Source: a virus. Taken from it: a DNA stretch of 52,374 nt. The DNA is taken from IMG/VR virus record IMGVR_UViG_3300025769_000169, positions 1 through 52,374 of that record; one strand, 5' to 3'. The position numbers were made by a program, and so were the translations under genes. Shown here one piece after another: positions 41,118 to 50,121 of this stretch. The stretch's first letter is position 1, and each line of letters opens with the position of its first letter. A model generated the notes under the pieces. The model was not told the origin of the DNA, did not search any database, and saw only the letters and a list, made by a program, of their open reading frames with translations.

Positions 41118-42140
41118 ATGAATAGTTTTTTAAAAGATATTGTCAAAGAGAGTAAGAACGAGTTTGCTGGCGTTGTCGCAGATGGCGTAGAAGCAGGTGA
41201 TGTTTCTACTTTTATTGACAGTGGTTCTTATATCTTCAATGCACTGTTAAGTGGTAGCATCTACGGTGGTTTACCTGCTAACAAGATTACAGCAATCGCA
41301 GGGGAATCCGCAACTGGAAAAACCTTCTTTGCTCTCGGTCTGTGTAAAAGTTTCTTAGATGCTAATCCAGATGCTGGAGTAGTTTACTTTGAGACTGAGA
41401 GTGCATTGACAAAAGATATGATTGAAGAGCGAGGCATCGATGGTAATCGTATTGTAATGATGCCTGTTACAACTGTGCAAGAGTTTAGAACTGAAGCAAT
41501 TCGTATTGCTGACAAGTATCTTGAACAGAAAGAAGAAGATAGACAACCTCTGATGTTTGTGCTTGATAGTCTTGGTATGCTATCGACAACGAAAGAAATC
41601 GAAGATACCGCAGATGGTAAAGAGACAAGAGATATGACTAGGTCACAACTAGTCAAAGCGGCATTCAGAGTATTGACGCTAAAACTAGGTAAAGCAAAAG
41701 TACCTATGGTCGTCACTAATCACACTTATGACCAGATGGGTACTATGTTTCCTCAGAAAGTTATGGGCGGTGGGTCAGGTCTTCAATACGCCGCATCAAC
41801 TATCGTGTTCTTGTCTAAGAAAAAAGACAAAGAAGGAACAGAAGTTGTAGGTAACATCATTCACTGTAAACTGAACAAGTCACGATTGACTAAAGAAAAC
41901 TCTATGGTTGATGTATCACTGAAATACAAAGGTGGTCTAAGTCGTTGGTACGGTCTACTTGAACTTGCAGAAGAAGCAGGTATCTTTAAGAAAGTTGCAA
42001 CTCGTATTGAATTACCTGATGGTGCTAAACTATATGGTAAGCAAATCTTATCTGATCCAGAAAAGTATTTCACTGAAGAAGTGATGCAAAAACTAGACGC
42101 ATTTGCTAAGGAGAAGTTTACATATGGTGGTGAAGTATAG
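41118..42140 (+). CDS. uvsX: Recombinase UvsX (RecA-like)
   Basis: The 340-aa strand-exchange protein has Walker A GESATGKT (62-69) after [12 protein letters not shown], then [24 protein letters not shown] and [16 protein letters not shown] typical of phage RecA-like proteins. It works with UvsY and gp46/47 in repair and recombination-dependent replication. T4 UvsX is 391 aa; the shorter form is usual in marine relatives. Its end overlaps the next gene by 17 nt. Confidence 0.94.
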   Translation: MNSFLKDIVKESKNEFAGVVADGVEAGDVSTFIDSGSYIFNALLSGSIYGGLPANKITAIAGESATGKTFFALGLCKSFLDANPDAGVVYFETESALTKDMIEERGIDGNRIVMMPVTTVQEFRTEAIRIADKYLEQKEEDRQPLMFVLDSLGMLSTTKEIEDTADGKETRDMTRSQLVKAAFRVLTLKLGKAKVPMVVTNHTYDQMGTMFPQKVMGGGSGLQYAASTIVFLSKKKDKEGTEVVGNIIHCKLNKSRLTKENSMVDVSLKYKGGLSRWYGLLELAEEAGIFKKVATRIELPDGAKLYGKQILSDPEKYFTEEVMQKLDAFAKEKFTYGGEV

Positions 42141-42405
42141 TCACGTTAAAAAAGAGACTTTCATCGCCACTCGTATCGATGAAGGTAAGTATGCAGGTAT
42201 CGTGTATCAAGTCGGTCGTATTCAGTTTAGTAAACCTGATGAGACAGGTCATAGAGCAATGCGATTTAAGTACGAGATACTTGAGAATAAAAAGTCGATT
42301 GAAATTGAAAATGAAATCACCAGTATCATAGGTGATATCATTGTCGACCAAATGGAAAAACAAATAGAAGCAGGTGAATTAGTATATGCAAACGGCACGG
42401 ATTGA
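42124..42405 (+). CDS. Conserved small protein between uvsX and gp41
   Basis: The 93-aa protein starts [20 protein letters not shown] and has [33 protein letters not shown] as a mixed beta/helix tail. I know no function. The ATG at 42124 has AAGGAGAA about 8 nt upstream; an in-frame TTG at 42103 is less likely. It overlaps both uvsX (17 nt) and gp41 (20 nt), so it is tightly coupled to recombination and helicase expression. Confidence 0.65.
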   Translation: MVVKYSHVKKETFIATRIDEGKYAGIVYQVGRIQFSKPDETGHRAMRFKYEILENKKSIEIENEITSIIGDIIVDQMEKQIEAGELVYANGTD

Positions 42406-43819
42406 AACAACAATATTATCTAACCTATTACTGAATGAAGAATTCGTAAGAAAAGTTATGCCGTTCTTGAAACCTGAGTACTTTCATGATAGTTCAGAGA
42501 AACTGGTATTTGCAGAGATATACAATGCAATTACCAAATATAATAAACTACCTACCACAGAACAAATCATTATTTCTCTTAATGAAGCACACAATGTTCC
42601 TGAACCTGAATTTAAATCTGCGGTTGAACTAATAAATAGTCTCAATGAGCAGTCTGCAGATAATGCTTGGTTGATTGATATCACCGAGAAATTCTGTAAA
42701 GATAAAGCAATCTACAATGCCATCGTAGAAGGCATTCAGATAGTAGAGGGGAAGGACAAGCAACGGTCACCAGATGCTCTTCCTTCTCTACTATCTGATG
42801 CTCTCTCTGTGTCATTTGATCCTAATGTTGGTCATGACTATTTTGAACAATCAGATGAGAGATTTGATTTCTATCACACAAAAGAAGAAAAGATACCTTT
42901 CAATCTCAAGTACTTTGACTTGATTACAAAAGGTGGTCTACCAAGCAAAACACTCAATGTAGCACTAGCAGGTACAGGCGTTGGAAAATCCTTATTTATG
43001 TGCCACCTTGCCGCAAACTATATGATGCATGGAAAGAATGTCCTTTACATCACTATGGAGATGGCAGAAGAGCGTATTGCTGAACGTATTGATGCTAATC
43101 TACTGAACTTAGATATTCAGACATTGAGCGAACTACCAAAGAGTATGTTTGACAAGAAGATTGCATCTTTACAAAAAGAAACACACGGCAAATTGATTGT
43201 CAAAGAATACCCTACAGCGACCGCACACAAAGGTCATTTTGATGCGCTGATAAATGAACTAGCACTAAAGAAAAGTTTCAAACCTGATGCTATCTTTATT
43301 GACTATCTCAACATCTGTGCATCTCAGCGTTTCAAAGCAGGAGCATCACAGAACTCCTATACTATTATCAAATCAATCGCAGAAGAATTGCGAGGTCTAG
43401 CAGTAGAGCATAATGTTCCTATCATCTCTGCTACACAGACTACGAGACAAGGGTTCTCTAGTACCGATATTGGACTAGAAGACACTTCAGAAAGTTTTGG
43501 ACTACCAGCAACATGTGATTTCATGTTTGCACTGATATCAAATGAAGAACTAGAACAGCATAATCAAGTTCTAGTGAAGCAGTTGAAAAATCGATACAAC
43601 GACCCTACAAAATACAAGCGTTTTGTATTGGGTATCGACAGAGCAAAAATGCAGTTGTATGATGTAGAGGACTCTGCACAAGAAGAACTTGTAGAGAACA
43701 TGGTACCCAAAAACGTACCACAAGGGGTACAAGTAGTAGAAACTAATGGATTTGATAAACTAAAGGAACAACGCAATGAAAAGCAAAAGTATAAAGACTT
43801 CTCGACATTCAAGATTTAA
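42386..43819 (+). CDS. gp41: Replicative helicase gp41 (DnaB-like)
   Basis: The 477-aa hexameric 5'-3' helicase has a DnaB-type N-domain (TILSNLLLNEEFVRKVMPFLKPEYF) and Walker A GTGVGKS (196-202). It also has VLYITMEMAEERIAERID, the Walker B region DAIFIDYLNI and the SATQTTRQ switch. T4 gp41 is 475 aa. The primase gp61 is not in this window. The start overlaps the upstream gene by 20 nt and the end overlaps the next small gene by 44 nt. Confidence 0.94.
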   Translation: MQTARIETTILSNLLLNEEFVRKVMPFLKPEYFHDSSEKLVFAEIYNAITKYNKLPTTEQIIISLNEAHNVPEPEFKSAVELINSLNEQSADNAWLIDITEKFCKDKAIYNAIVEGIQIVEGKDKQRSPDALPSLLSDALSVSFDPNVGHDYFEQSDERFDFYHTKEEKIPFNLKYFDLITKGGLPSKTLNVALAGTGVGKSLFMCHLAANYMMHGKNVLYITMEMAEERIAERIDANLLNLDIQTLSELPKSMFDKKIASLQKETHGKLIVKEYPTATAHKGHFDALINELALKKSFKPDAIFIDYLNICASQRFKAGASQNSYTIIKSIAEELRGLAVEHNVPIISATQTTRQGFSSTDIGLEDTSESFGLPATCDFMFALISNEELEQHNQVLVKQLKNRYNDPTKYKRFVLGIDRAKMQLYDVEDSAQEELVENMVPKNVPQGVQVVETNGFDKLKEQRNEKQKYKDFSTFKI

Positions 43820-44003
43820 GATTGAGTTTGATGGTAGTAGAAATATTTGGTGTATTCATGATACCAAATACGATGATATTATTGAAGTCAGTCCTAAAAG
43901 AATTGAAGCAAAGCATAAATGTGATATTCTAAACACAGGAACAGGGTTCGAAGACTGGCAGATTCCTTCATTTATGAGAAACACTTTCTTTAAAAAAGCA
44001 TAA
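43776..44003 (+). CDS. Small basic protein downstream of gp41
   Basis: The 75-aa protein starts KSKSIKTSRHSRFKIEFDGSRNIWCIHD and continues KYDDIIEVSPKRIEAKHKCDIL. The N-terminus is strongly basic and Ser-rich, suggesting nucleic acid contact. No family recognised. It overlaps gp41 by 44 nt; AAAGGAACAACGC gives a ribosome site inside gp41, supporting real translation. Confidence 0.6.
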   Translation: MKSKSIKTSRHSRFKIEFDGSRNIWCIHDTKYDDIIEVSPKRIEAKHKCDILNTGTGFEDWQIPSFMRNTFFKKA

Positions 44004-44010
44004 ATACTAC

Positions 44011-44039
44011 TTGACAAGTACCAATTTGTATAGTATTAT
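44011..44039 (+). promoter_or_regulatory. Sigma70-type promoter before SprT-like gene
   Basis: TTGACA (44011-44016), 17-bp spacer, TATTAT (44034-44039), leader about 25 nt with GAAGAGAGG. A CATAAATA word (43999-44006) lies just upstream. Confidence 0.82.
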
Positions 44040-44065
44040 ATAACTATATTGAGAAGAGAGGTTGT

Positions 44066-44479
44066 ATGTTAGTAGTAGATGTAGTCGGTAGTAATAAAAC
44101 GAAGCGCGATATTGCTTATAATGTCGTGCATTTCATGTTGCAAAAACTACTACCTAGATTGCGTAATATTGAAATTGAAGTCAAGTTCAGTAAAATGACC
44201 GATGATGCAGTAGGTTACTGCATGATGCTAGATAACAATCGTGAGTATCAATTAGAAATATCAAGAGACCTTAACATAAAAGAACTTGTTATGACTATCT
44301 GTCATGAGATGGTGCATGTCAAGCAGTATGTTCGAAATGAAATGAAAGAAGGTCAGATGGTTTGGAAGAAAAGACCAGTTGCTTCAGATACGAAGTATTA
44401 TGACCTACCTTGGGAAAAAGAAGCATACGCAATGCAAGCATCACTTGCAAAAGCATGTTGGAATAAAGGAATCTTTTAA
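44066..44479 (+). CDS. SprT-like zinc metallopeptidase
   Basis: The 137-aa protein has TICHEMVHVKQY with HExxH at His80-Glu81-His84 and a later acidic segment DLPWEKEAYAMQ that could give the third ligand. The size and motif match SprT-like/minigluzincin proteases of phages. Possible substrates include DNA-protein crosslinks, by analogy with Spartan-type proteins, but this is inference. It follows a strong promoter, and its stop overlaps the next start (TAATG). Confidence 0.75.
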   Translation: MLVVDVVGSNKTKRDIAYNVVHFMLQKLLPRLRNIEIEVKFSKMTDDAVGYCMMLDNNREYQLEISRDLNIKELVMTICHEMVHVKQYVRNEMKEGQMVWKKRPVASDTKYYDLPWEKEAYAMQASLAKACWNKGIF

Positions 44480-45681
44480 TGTCATTACTCCCACTAGGTG
44501 AGTTTACAAAATATGGTATTGAGCGACCACAGATATTGATGGAAAAACTTTTTCTGTTGAATGGTCGCTCAAACACTATTCATACACCAGATGGTACTTT
44601 CGAATTAGATGGTATCATTATCAATGGTAAAGAAACCCTACGAACACCTAGTTCGATGCCAAGTCTGGCAGATGAACTTGCTAGAGAGATTGCAAGTTTC
44701 AAAGATAATACTGCTGGACAAAAAGTAGAACTTAAAGGTAAATATACCGGACAAGAGAGAACTACTATCATTGGTATTGGTAAGATGACTAAGACTGAAG
44801 AGTTTGGTGGACAACCTGCCGGCGGAAAGAAAGAAAATAAAGGACTGAAGTTTGAGCGTGACTTAGCAAACTCACTAGTGAATTACGCAAATGGAATAAA
44901 AGAGTCCACAGACACACATGCTAAACTAGCACATGAATTAATGTCTGCAGTGTGTAAGCAGAACCGTTCACCAGTAAAAGAAATTAAGCAGATGGGCGGT
45001 GCTAACGAAAGTCGCCCATTCGTTATGATGAACGGTAAAGTCGCAATCGGACCAGGTAATCCTGCAGACGTTGGTAAAAAGTTGACTGATATAACAGTCT
45101 TTCATTCTGATAGAACTGAGAGTTATCTATCAGCAAAGTTTTCAAGCACATTGACATTTGTTAATACTGGTGTAAAAGGTGCTGGTAAACCATTCACTGA
45201 AGCAGAAGTAAAAGCAGGAATGATTACAAACGATATGGGTAAGCAATTACTCAAAGCACTTGGTATTGATAATGCAACATTCTGTGCAGTATTTAATCTA
45301 TATGGAACTGGACAGAAAGCGGCAACGCCTCATGTGGTTGATGTGACTTCCGCTGTTGACAAACCACTTCTAACAAATCTACTCATGTCTGCTATCGGCG
45401 CAAACTACTGGATGGTTCATGGACAAGGCGGCGGTAAAGCATATTGTTGGTGGGTAGGAACAGAACAAAATAAAAAGTATGCGAATATCAATGCATCTAA
45501 GTTTACTTTATATTATGGTGGTATCACAAACGGTACAGCAAAACGTATTGATATGAAGTTCTCAAACTCGTACTTTGATTTTAAACTAAATATAAGAAAT
45601 AAACAGGGAGGGATAGCACCAACTCACTTCTTATTGGACTATACGTCAAAAGAAGCGACAGGCAAGAAGTTACTAGGATAA
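44479..45681 (+). CDS. Possible PD-(D/E)XK-type nuclease
   Basis: I do not recognise a named family for this 400-aa protein. A central segment LTDITVFHSDRTESYLSAKFS has the spacing Asp ... Ser-Ala-Lys seen in some PD-(D/E)XK active sites, with a preceding helix that includes GLKFERDLANSL (Glu candidate). The N-terminal 100 residues look separate (PLGEFTKYGIERPQI, then FELDGIIING). The end (FDFKLNIRNKQGG) is a beta region. It lies between a metallopeptidase and a KxDG nucleotidyltransferase-like gene, which together suggest DNA or RNA processing. Confidence in nuclease function is low. Confidence 0.5.
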   Translation: MSLLPLGEFTKYGIERPQILMEKLFLLNGRSNTIHTPDGTFELDGIIINGKETLRTPSSMPSLADELAREIASFKDNTAGQKVELKGKYTGQERTTIIGIGKMTKTEEFGGQPAGGKKENKGLKFERDLANSLVNYANGIKESTDTHAKLAHELMSAVCKQNRSPVKEIKQMGGANESRPFVMMNGKVAIGPGNPADVGKKLTDITVFHSDRTESYLSAKFSSTLTFVNTGVKGAGKPFTEAEVKAGMITNDMGKQLLKALGIDNATFCAVFNLYGTGQKAATPHVVDVTSAVDKPLLTNLLMSAIGANYWMVHGQGGGKAYCWWVGTEQNKKYANINASKFTLYYGGITNGTAKRIDMKFSNSYFDFKLNIRNKQGGIAPTHFLLDYTSKEATGKKLLG

Positions 45682-45737
45682 TGTGTGACAAAAATATCAC
45701 ATAGTATAAAAAAAATGAGAAAAAGTGAAAAAAACCC

Positions 45738-45765
45738 TTGACTTTTACCGAAAGTGTGTTATAGT
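45738..45765 (+). promoter_or_regulatory. Sigma70-type promoter giving a leaderless message
   Basis: TTGACT (45738-45743), 16-bp spacer, TATAGT (45760-45765), behind an A-rich block. The ATG at 45772 falls where transcription would start. A weak TGTGA/TCACA repeat lies upstream at about 45685. Confidence 0.75.
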
Positions 45766-45771
45766 ATAAGC

Positions 45772-47016
45772 ATGATTAGTTTTAAGAAACATACAGAACA
45801 GTTGTCAGAAAACCGCAATACGCATCTGACACATATCGAAGAAACCATTATCACTGATGGTGCTAGTGGTGCAGAAAATGCTATTAACTTCCTGAAAGAA
45901 GTTCGTAACATGCTATCAAGTAATGTTCGAACTGGTGTAAACATCACTACTAAATGGGATGGTGCACCTGCTATTTTCTGTGGTGTCGACCCAGAAGATG
46001 GTAAGTTCTTTGTTGCGACTAAATCAGTTTTCAATGCAAGTCCTAAGTTAAACAAAACGAGTGCAGATATTAAAAAGAACCACCAAGGTGGTCTTGTCGA
46101 AAAACTTGAAGTTGCACTTAAAGAATTGTCTACGTTAGGTATCAAAGGTGTCATTCAAGGTGACATGATGTATACAAAAGCAGACTTGCAGACTAAGACA
46201 ATTGAAGGTGAAGAGTATATTATCTTTCAACCTAACACAATTGTCTATGCTATTCCTAAGAACGGACCTCTTGGTAAGTTTGTTTCTAAAACAAAAATGG
46301 GTATTATCTTTCATACAGAGTATAAAGGTAAGACATTACAGACGATGAAAGCATCGTTTAATATAAATATAAGTAAGTTGAGAAAAACGAAGACAGTTTG
46401 GTTCGATGATGCCTCATATAAAGATGTTTCAGGCACAGTTACACTAACTAAAGATGAAACCGAAAATCTCAATGGTTACATCGAACGGATTGAAAGTCTT
46501 CTACCTAAAGTGTCTAGTTATCTAGATAAGATGGCAGGTGACTTTGATGAAAAGAACCAATTCGCTATTCCAACTAACTTTAAGGTTCATCTGAACTCAT
46601 ACTTCAGAAGTACCGATGATTTACCTGACAGTAACACTATGGTTGCTGACTTTAAGACTTATTGGACTACTAAGTTAGACAAGAAGATTGAAAGTGTAAA
46701 ATCAGAAGGTGCTAAAGAGAAGTATACTGAGATTAAGAAAGATGGACTGAATAAGATTGAAAAGCAAACTGCAGATTTGCAGAATGCTACTTTATTGTAT
46801 AACTATATTATGGACGCTAAGAATGTATTGGTGCAGAAATTGTCGAAAGTGAAATCTATTGGGACATTTCTGAGAACAAATGATGGATTAAAGACCACAG
46901 AACCTGAGGGGTTTGTGGCAGTGGACAGATTAAAGGGTAATGCAGTTAAACTAGTGAACCGCTTAGAGTTCAGTCGTGCTAACTTCACTGCCGCTAAAAA
47001 TTGGGTGAAAAAATGA
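45772..47016 (+). CDS. KxDG nucleotidyltransferase-fold protein (DUF6267-like)
   Basis: The 414-aa protein has TTKWDGAPAIFCG with Lys61-Trp-Asp63-Gly64, the KxDG motif I of ATP-dependent DNA/RNA ligases and capping enzymes. It is followed by KFFVATKSVFN, IKGVIQGDMMYT (position of motif III) and EYIIFQPNTIVYAI (motif IIIa-like). Later motifs IV and V are not clear, so ligase activity is uncertain; the C-terminal 170 residues are helical. I recall this family as DUF6267 in marine phages. An upstream GTG at 45754 would lie within the promoter, so 45772 is preferred. The stop overlaps the next start. Confidence 0.72.
   Translation: MISFKKHTEQLSENRNTHLTHIEETIITDGASGAENAINFLKEVRNMLSSNVRTGVNITTKWDGAPAIFCGVDPEDGKFFVATKSVFNASPKLNKTSADIKKNHQGGLVEKLEVALKELSTLGIKGVIQGDMMYTKADLQTKTIEGEEYIIFQPNTIVYAIPKNGPLGKFVSKTKMGIIFHTEYKGKTLQTMKASFNINISKLRKTKTVWFDDASYKDVSGTVTLTKDETENLNGYIERIESLLPKVSSYLDKMAGDFDEKNQFAIPTNFKVHLNSYFRSTDDLPDSNTMVADFKTYWTTKLDKKIESVKSEGAKEKYTEIKKDGLNKIEKQTADLQNATLLYNYIMDAKNVLVQKLSKVKSIGTFLRTNDGLKTTEPEGFVAVDRLKGNAVKLVNRLEFSRANFTAAKNWVKK
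46362..46369 (+). promoter_or_regulatory. Possible internal late promoter within the KxDG gene
   Basis: A perfect TATAAATA followed by TAAGTAAG, the same 15-base run as at the late promoter at 10500. It is coding, so may be chance, but it would place virion-type genes from 47013 on under late control. Confidence 0.4.
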
Positions 47017-49871
47017 CACTAAAGTTTAATGAACTTCAGCAAAGACTGAAGGAAGCAAAAGAGAAAAAAGTTGTATTCTCATTCGGTAGAATGAATCCTC
47101 CTACTATTGGACATGAGAAACTTGTAAACAAAATCAAATCAGAAGCAAAGACGCGAGGCGCCGATGCCCGTCTTTACTTGTCTCATACAAGCAACAAAGA
47201 AAAAGACCCTTTGACTTATAATAGTAAAGCAAAGTATGCTAAGAAAGCATTCGGCATTTTTGTGAAGTCGAGAGCAAGAACAATTATAGAAGTTGCAAAA
47301 GAATTAGAAGCAGATGGTTACACTGATATTGTATTAGTATTTGGTGAAGACCGCGATGCTGAGATGGTCAATCTCATTAAGAAGTACAATGGAAAAGAAT
47401 TCAATTTTAACTCAATCGATTCCGTCTCTGCTGGCAAGCGTGACCCTAATGCAAAAGGTGTTGAAGGTATCTCTGGTACTAAGTTGCGTGAACTTGCGAA
47501 GACTGGTCAACTTGATACGTTTAAGAAAGCACTAGCATCTAAACTATCAGATAGAGAAAAGACTGCAATCTACAACGAAATTCGCAAAGTGTATTCTATC
47601 AGTGATAGTGCAATTTTTGACAGAGATGAATTGCGTGAAGCATATTTAGTTGGTGAACTCTTCAACGTAGGCGATGTAGTCTATGATATGAATGAGAACA
47701 AAGAATACGAAATTGTAGAACAAGGTACAAACTTCTTGTACTGCAAAGGAGCAGATGGTAATGTACATACAAAGTGGTTATCCGACCTTACAGAAAAGAA
47801 ATCAGCGAAAGACGATGACACCGAAGTTAGACAAGATAAAGATATCGCCGATAAAGACGGTACACAACCAGCAAAATACTTTGCAGGACTCAAGTCCAAG
47901 TCTACCAAATCTGCCAGAGATGCACATTTCAAGAAGGGCGCAGAGAAATCAGATGACGACCCAAGTGCTTACAAACCAGCACCTGGAGATGCTACAGCAA
48001 AGACAAAACCTTCAACGCACACTAAGAAATTCAAAGCGATGTTTGGTGAAACACTATCTTTCAAAGAGCATCAGCAGTTAGATGAGATGCCACGGTGGTT
48101 GACTGACCTATTAGGAACATATACTAATCAGCGTGGTTACGATAAAGCACAGCAATTATTACAGCAAATCTTAGACCGCAAAGCAAAAGAAGCAGGTGGT
48201 ATGAAGAAGTTGAAGCATGACCCTGCATATTATGCCGCTGTTGTTGCTAAACAGATTAAAGGTATTGATGCAAGAGTTCTTGCTAGACTAGTATCAGAAC
48301 AGACACTTGCAGAAGCGGCAGAGGTTGCATTTGAAGTAGAGATTGAAGATATCGGTACAATGCTAGTTGCTGGTGCAAATAAGCAAGAAGTCAAACAGCG
48401 TCTTCAGAAGATGTTCAGAGATGCAAGAAAGTTTTCTATTGGTAAGCGTCTGATGGACCCACAGATTAAGATGTGGTATCGTTCCAAAGCAGGTGATAAA
48501 CCACAAGTTGATGAAAGTCGAATTACACATGCTGAAGAAGATGGGTTGCGTGAATTCTTGCGTAAGAAAAAGCAACCAGTAAAGCAGAGTCCTATTCAAA
48601 AAGTACTATCAAATATTGAAACTAACAGAGATAAAAGACCAAAAGATGTTAAGTTAGATGGTGGTAAAGTTGTTAAAGTTACACCTGAAGTTGCTAGAGA
48701 ACTTATGAAGTTTGTAAACAAGAAAAATGCTGAAGGCGATAAAAGATTTGATTTATCGAAGTTTGATGTATTTTCTAAAGTTATGAAGCAACTTAATTTT
48801 CCTATTACAGTTCGTGAAGAACTTGAATTGGATGAAGAGTGGAACATCGATTTATTTTTAGAAGATACTGAACAAGTTGAAGGTGATGATGACGATGCAT
48901 TAGCAATAGAACTTGAAAAGATAATTGATGCATATAATGAAATCGAAGATTTGCCTGATTTGTATCCAGACTTGGATAATGATGGTGACCACGATGACGA
49001 TGATGAAGAATTGCGTATCAATCGTGATGGCGAAGAAAAAGGTGTTATTGATGATAACTACAAATGGGTGAATGAAGTTCTAACACCAGCGCAGAGATTT
49101 AAGCGCAGTCAACAAATGCGTAGACTAAAAGGTAAGATTGCAAGAGCAAGAAAAATTGCGCTGAAAAGACCGTCTTCACCTGAGAAGTTACAGTCAAGAG
49201 CGCAACGTCATGCTAGAAATCTTATTCGTAAAAAATTCATTAAGGGTAAGAACTATAATGAGTTGAGTTTTGCAGAAAAGCAAGCAGTAGAAAAAAGAAT
49301 GCAAGGTAAAGGCGCACTGATTAATCGTATTGCTATGCGTGTGAAACCCAAACTAAAGAAACTAGAACAAGAAAGATTACGCAATCAGAATACACAGGAG
49401 TCCAGACTGATAGAGGCAAATGAATATCGTGTGGGTTCTGAGATGTATTACGAGACATTCAATGAATGGAAAAAATCTATTGATAGAAGTGATTTAGATA
49501 GTTTCGACAGAGAGTTGCTTGAGAGTGACATTGGTTCATTTGCAATGTATGAAGGTAATCATGTACCACTTGACTGTCCAATGATGGAAGAAGAAAAGCA
49601 ACCCGAATTAAACAAACCTAAAGCAGGTGGACCTAAGAAGTACTATGTGTATGTGAAAGACCCATCATCTGGTAATATCAAAAAAGTCAGTTGGGGTGAT
49701 ACTACTGGTCTGAAGATTAAACTAAATGATCCAGAAGCAAGAAAGTCATTCGCCGCACGACATCAATGTAGCACTAAGAAAGACAAGACAAAACCCGGTT
49801 ATTGGGCGTGTCGTATGCCTTATTATGCAAAGCAGTTAGGATTATCTGGTGGCGGAAACTTCTTCTGGTAA
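47013..49871 (+). CDS. NMNAT-like nucleotidyltransferase fused to virion modules
   Basis: The 952-aa protein starts with a nucleotidyltransferase domain (1-about 210). GRMNPPTIGH (25-34) is the GxxxPxTxGH motif and ISGTKLRE (153-160) the IS(x)TxxR motif of NMN/FAD-type adenylyltransferases. The rest is a mosaic I associate with T4-like virion proteins. It has LDE and LAE sites fitting gp21 cleavage, an acidic PDLDNDGDHDDDDEE patch and a basic LTPAQRFKRSQQMRRLKGKIARARK module (about 690-790). The C-terminus is YYVYVKDPSSGNIKKVSWGD ... CSTKKDKTKPGYWACR, a DUF5872-like module. So it may be packaged and injected. ATG 47013 overlaps the previous stop (ATGA). Confidence 0.82.
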   Translation: MTLKFNELQQRLKEAKEKKVVFSFGRMNPPTIGHEKLVNKIKSEAKTRGADARLYLSHTSNKEKDPLTYNSKAKYAKKAFGIFVKSRARTIIEVAKELEADGYTDIVLVFGEDRDAEMVNLIKKYNGKEFNFNSIDSVSAGKRDPNAKGVEGISGTKLRELAKTGQLDTFKKALASKLSDREKTAIYNEIRKVYSISDSAIFDRDELREAYLVGELFNVGDVVYDMNENKEYEIVEQGTNFLYCKGADGNVHTKWLSDLTEKKSAKDDDTEVRQDKDIADKDGTQPAKYFAGLKSKSTKSARDAHFKKGAEKSDDDPSAYKPAPGDATAKTKPSTHTKKFKAMFGETLSFKEHQQLDEMPRWLTDLLGTYTNQRGYDKAQQLLQQILDRKAKEAGGMKKLKHDPAYYAAVVAKQIKGIDARVLARLVSEQTLAEAAEVAFEVEIEDIGTMLVAGANKQEVKQRLQKMFRDARKFSIGKRLMDPQIKMWYRSKAGDKPQVDESRITHAEEDGLREFLRKKKQPVKQSPIQKVLSNIETNRDKRPKDVKLDGGKVVKVTPEVARELMKFVNKKNAEGDKRFDLSKFDVFSKVMKQLNFPITVREELELDEEWNIDLFLEDTEQVEGDDDDALAIELEKIIDAYNEIEDLPDLYPDLDNDGDHDDDDEELRINRDGEEKGVIDDNYKWVNEVLTPAQRFKRSQQMRRLKGKIARARKIALKRPSSPEKLQSRAQRHARNLIRKKFIKGKNYNELSFAEKQAVEKRMQGKGALINRIAMRVKPKLKKLEQERLRNQNTQESRLIEANEYRVGSEMYYETFNEWKKSIDRSDLDSFDRELLESDIGSFAMYEGNHVPLDCPMMEEEKQPELNKPKAGGPKKYYVYVKDPSSGNIKKVSWGDTTGLKIKLNDPEARKSFAARHQCSTKKDKTKPGYWACRMPYYAKQLGLSGGGNFFW

Positions 49872-50121
49872 ACCCTACACCGATAGAGGAGATGAACGTA
49901 TTTTCAGCGAAGATGTTGAAGATGCAGAGTTGATTTGGCATAGGGATAAATACAATAGAGAGATAACAATTTTAGAAGGTGAAGGGTGGAAGTTGCAGTT
50001 AGATAATCAACTACCTGAAGAACTGATAAAAGGAAAGATTTATAAGATACCAGCATTAGAGTATCACAGAGTAATAAAAGGAAAAGGAAATCTTAAAATA
50101 AAGATTTGGGAAGATAAATGA
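49849..50121 (+). CDS. Small cupin-like protein
   Basis: The 90-aa protein contains ELIWHRDKYNREITILEGEGWKLQLDNQLP ... KIPALEYHRVIKGKGNLKIKI, a conserved short protein of marine T4-like phages with a cupin-like beta pattern (His in WHRD and YHRV). Function unknown. The best start is GTG at 49849, overlapping the upstream gene by 23 nt; no in-frame ATG exists before the conserved core. It overlaps the next gene by 4 nt. Confidence 0.65.
   Translation: MAETSSGKPYTDRGDERIFSEDVEDAELIWHRDKYNREITILEGEGWKLQLDNQLPEELIKGKIYKIPALEYHRVIKGKGNLKIKIWEDK

Noticed and set aside
45685-45702. TGTGA/TCACA hairpin after the nuclease-like gene as terminator
   Set aside because: Only 5 bp, AT-rich loop and followed by an A-run instead of a T-run on the + strand.
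45759-46154. 131-aa minus-strand frame opposite the KxDG gene
   Set aside because: Shadow of a well-supported + strand gene; no family features and no promoter on the minus strand.
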